Assembly (NCBI GenBank): GCA_016781115.1
Contig: JADDQX010000101.1
Coordinates: 1 to 7,930, forward strand
Source of the DNA: Actinomycetota bacterium
GTDB taxonomy: Bacteria; Actinomycetota; CADDZG01; WHSQ01
DNA: 7,930 nt
Direction of reading: 5' to 3'
Part shown: piece by piece, positions 6,199 through 7,930 of the stretch
How positions within the stretch are numbered: position 1 is the first letter of the stretch
Layout: the number at the start of each line of letters is the position of its first letter
Translations under genes and position numbers: made by a program
The notes under the pieces: generated by a model
Seen by the model: only the letters and a program-made list of their open reading frames with translations
What the model was told of the DNA's origin: nothing
The model's database searches: none

Positions 6199-7851
6199 TT
6201 GACAGCGACCATCCAGCGAAGCAAGACGGCGATGTCGAGAACGTTCGTCTCCCGGCCCGTCGGGCTAGCACTCGAGGACGGGATACTCCGGCGCGGTCGA
6301 TCCTTCTTCGACTACGGCTGTGGCCGAGGCGGGGACGTTCGCAGAATGCACGCTCTCGGGTTGGACGCGGCCGGGTGGGACCCGGCCTACTCACCCAACT
6401 CGCCATGTAAGGCGGCCGACGTGGTGAACCTCGGGTATGTAGTCAACGTCATCGAGGACCCGCTGGAGCGCGCCGAGGCCCTTCGGCTTGCGTGGCAGCT
6501 TGCGAAGGATGTGCTGGTAGTCGCTGCGCGCCTCCGATGGGAGGAGTCCAGCGTTCGAGGACGCGAGCACGCCGACGGCCTCGTCACCTCCAAGAACACC
6601 TTCCAAAAGTTCTTCACGCAGGAGGAGCTTCGCGCCTGGATCGACTCCTCGCTCGGCCAGACGAGCGTGGCTGCTGCTCCAGGGGTTTTCTACGTCTTCC
6701 GATCATCCGAGGCCCGACAGTCGCTGCTCGCCCAACGATCGCGATCAACCACTGCGTCCGGAATACGGGTCGCCGACGTGCTGTACGACAGCCACCGTCA
6801 CCTGCTCGAGCCACTTCAGGCCTTCGTCCAAGAGCACCGGCGACTTCCGCGCTCTGAGGAGTTCTTGCCGTTTTCAGAGGTGGAACGAGAGCTCGGATCC
6901 GTCGCTGCGGCGTTCTCGCTGATTCGACGAGTCACGGGGCCGAGCCAATGGGCAGACGTCTCGGCGCCCGCACGTCGCAGTACGAGCAGCTCCAAGTACG
7001 CGGCGCACCGCAACGTCCTCGAGCCCCTCGTCGAATTCCTGTCTGCCCGCGGACGCCTACCTCGCGCTGAGGAGCTAGAGAATGTCGCTGACGTTCGGGA
7101 GATCTTCGGCTCCGTCAGGGCGGCCTTCGCGCTCATACGCCGAGTTTTCGGCGCTAACCAATGGGCCCTGGTGGAGGAGGCGAGGCGCCGCGACTTCCTG
7201 GTGTACCTGGCGCTAGCAGCATTTTCCGGCCGGCCCAAATTCGCAGGTCTGCCTCAAGATCTCCAGTTCGACGTGAAGGACTTCTTCGGCACCTTCACCG
7301 AGGCTACTCGTCAGGCCGATCAGCTGCTGTTTGCGGTGGGCAAGCTAGAGACCATCGACTTGGAGTGCCGGACGTCGCAAGTCGGAAAGCTCACGCCGGA
7401 AGCGCTCTACGTCCATGTCTCGGCAATCGGAGAACTCTCGCCTCTCCTCCGGGTCTACGACGGCTGCGCGCGGGCTTTGACCGGAACGGTTGACGATGCG
7501 ACGATCCTTAAGCTCAACCGATTGAAACCACAGGTGTCGTATCTCGCGTACCCCGACTTCGACACGGATCCGCATCCGAGCCTGACTACGGTCGTGATCG
7601 GACGCCTGCAATCTCTCGACGTCACCTTTCGCGACTTCCGCCGCTCGGAGAATCCGCCGATACTCCACAGGAAGGAGACCTTCGTCTCCAATTCGTATGA
7701 CGGCAAGGCAAAATTCGAGCGGTTGACACGACGCGAGGAACGAGCTGGCTTATTGGACAACCCTGCGTCTATTGGCACAGTCGACGGATGGACAGCTCGT
7801 CTAGTCGACTGCGGCTATACGCTTCGAGGCCACACGCTGCGTCGAACTTAG
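6199..7851 (+). CDS. DNA phosphorothioation-associated putative methyltransferase (TIGR04096-like)
   Basis: A 550-residue soluble protein. It opens with a class I SAM-methyltransferase-like core: RSKTAMSRTFVSRPVGLALE (7-26), motif I FFDYGCGRGGDV (36-47), an acidic strand GWDPAY (59-64) and DVVNLGYVVNVIEDP (74-88). The middle (202-325) is two tandem copies of a 53-residue unit. The C-terminal part holds RRDFLVYLALAAF (330-342), GKLTPEALYVHVSAIGEL (396-413), LLRVYDGCAR (416-425), NPPILHRKETFV (485-496) and IGTVDGW (525-531), as I remember for the family annotated as PT-associated putative methyltransferase. No DPPY/NPPY amino-methyltransferase motif is seen, so the substrate is unknown. The TTG at 6199 is chosen because GAGG lies 7 bases upstream and because starting at the ATG at 6232 would cut into the N-terminal block. 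The gene is divergent from the ssp operon across 109 bases, so co-function is likely. I know of no biochemical proof of methylation. Confidence 0.85.
   Translation: MTATIQRSKTAMSRTFVSRPVGLALEDGILRRGRSFFDYGCGRGGDVRRMHALGLDAAGWDPAYSPNSPCKAADVVNLGYVVNVIEDPLERAEALRLAWQLAKDVLVVAARLRWEESSVRGREHADGLVTSKNTFQKFFTQEELRAWIDSSLGQTSVAAAPGVFYVFRSSEARQSLLAQRSRSTTASGIRVADVLYDSHRHLLEPLQAFVQEHRRLPRSEEFLPFSEVERELGSVAAAFSLIRRVTGPSQWADVSAPARRSTSSSKYAAHRNVLEPLVEFLSARGRLPRAEELENVADVREIFGSVRAAFALIRRVFGANQWALVEEARRRDFLVYLALAAFSGRPKFAGLPQDLQFDVKDFFGTFTEATRQADQLLFAVGKLETIDLECRTSQVGKLTPEALYVHVSAIGELSPLLRVYDGCARALTGTVDDATILKLNRLKPQVSYLAYPDFDTDPHPSLTTVVIGRLQSLDVTFRDFRRSENPPILHRKETFVSNSYDGKAKFERLTRREERAGLLDNPASIGTVDGWTARLVDCGYTLRGHTLRRT
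6802..6960 (+). repeat. Internal protein repeat, copy 1 (residues 202-254 of the methyltransferase-like protein)
   Basis: LLEPLQAFVQEHRRLPRSEE through FSLIRRVTGPSQWADV aligns without gaps to residues 273-325, exactly 71 residues later, with 28 of 53 positions identical. Shared anchors are LEPL, RLPR.EE, GSV.AAF.LIRRV and QWA.V. Confidence 0.85.
7015..7173 (+). repeat. Internal protein repeat, copy 2 (residues 273-325)
   Basis: VLEPLVEFLSARGRLPRAEE through FALIRRVFGANQWALV is the second copy, 213 bases after the first. A Ser/Arg-rich linker (about 255-268) separates the copies. The divergence between copies points to an old duplication rather than an assembly artefact. Confidence 0.85.
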
Positions 7852-7852
7852 C

Positions 7853-7930
7853 TTAGGCGGTCGCCGGCCGGTCGATCCAGGGGGCGAGGTCGCTGTCTGC
7901 GCTGGCGTGCCGACCGTGCTCGAAGACGAG
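7853..7930 (-). CDS. 3' end of an unidentified convergent gene (runs off right edge)
   Basis: The minus strand is open from the right edge to a TAA at 7855-7853, giving the 25-residue C-terminus LVFEHGRHASADSDLAPWID then RPATA. About 23 of its 25 codons end in G or C, as expected for a real gene in this DNA. Its stop is one base from the TAG of the methyltransferase-like gene, so the two genes converge tail to tail with no room for a separate terminator. The fragment is too short for a family call. It could be a further island gene, such as a restriction component, or the host flank. Confidence 0.5.
   Translation of the reverse strand, partial: LVFEHGRHASADSDLAPWIDRPATA

Noticed and set aside
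6199..6204. TTGACA, identical to the sigma70 -35 consensus
   Set aside because: It is the start of the methyltransferase-like gene, with a Shine-Dalgarno 7 bases upstream, and no -10-like hexamer follows at 16-18 bases.
1..7930. CRISPR array, tRNA/rRNA genes, insertion sequences, attachment repeats
   Set aside because: No regularly spaced direct repeats, tRNA-like cloverleaf, transposase motif or terminal inverted repeat was seen by eye on either strand.

Overview
The window is GC-rich, with high third-position GC in its genes and GTG and TTG among the start codons. This fits an actinobacterium or another high-GC bacterium, but no rRNA or housekeeping marker is present to fix the taxon.

Almost all of it is a DNA phosphorothioation (PT) island of the Ssp type. 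Reading leftward on the minus strand, four tightly packed genes form one operon: an IscS/DndA-like cysteine desulfurase (sspA, 6089-4908), a DUF4007 protein (sspB, from 4911), a very large P-loop ATPase (sspC, 3796-278) and the first 95 codons of a PAPS-reductase/ATP-pyrophosphatase-like sulfurtransferase with an SGGKDSS loop (sspD, 285 to the left edge). Adjacent genes overlap by 4 to 8 bases, which suggests translational coupling. The expected chemistry is: SspA takes sulfur from cysteine, SspD activates and transfers it, and SspB (nickase in the family) with SspC (ATPase) open and expose the DNA so that a non-bridging oxygen is replaced by sulfur on one strand.

Across a 109-base divergent intergenic region, on the plus strand (6199-7851), lies the putative methyltransferase often found beside PT clusters. 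It has an N-terminal SAM-binding Rossmann motif, a tandem internal duplication (28 of 53 positions identical), and a conserved C-terminal region of unknown function. At the right edge the last 25 codons of a convergent minus-strand gene are probably visible, with its stop one base from the methyltransferase stop.

The main anomalies are: (1) the 3' end of sspB looks frame-disrupted, with high-GC3 coding signal moving into a second and then a third frame before a TGA at 3818; (2) the methyltransferase-like gene has no role that I know to be established; (3) no restriction effector (SspE, SspFGH or DndFGH type) lies inside the window, so it must be outside it or absent.
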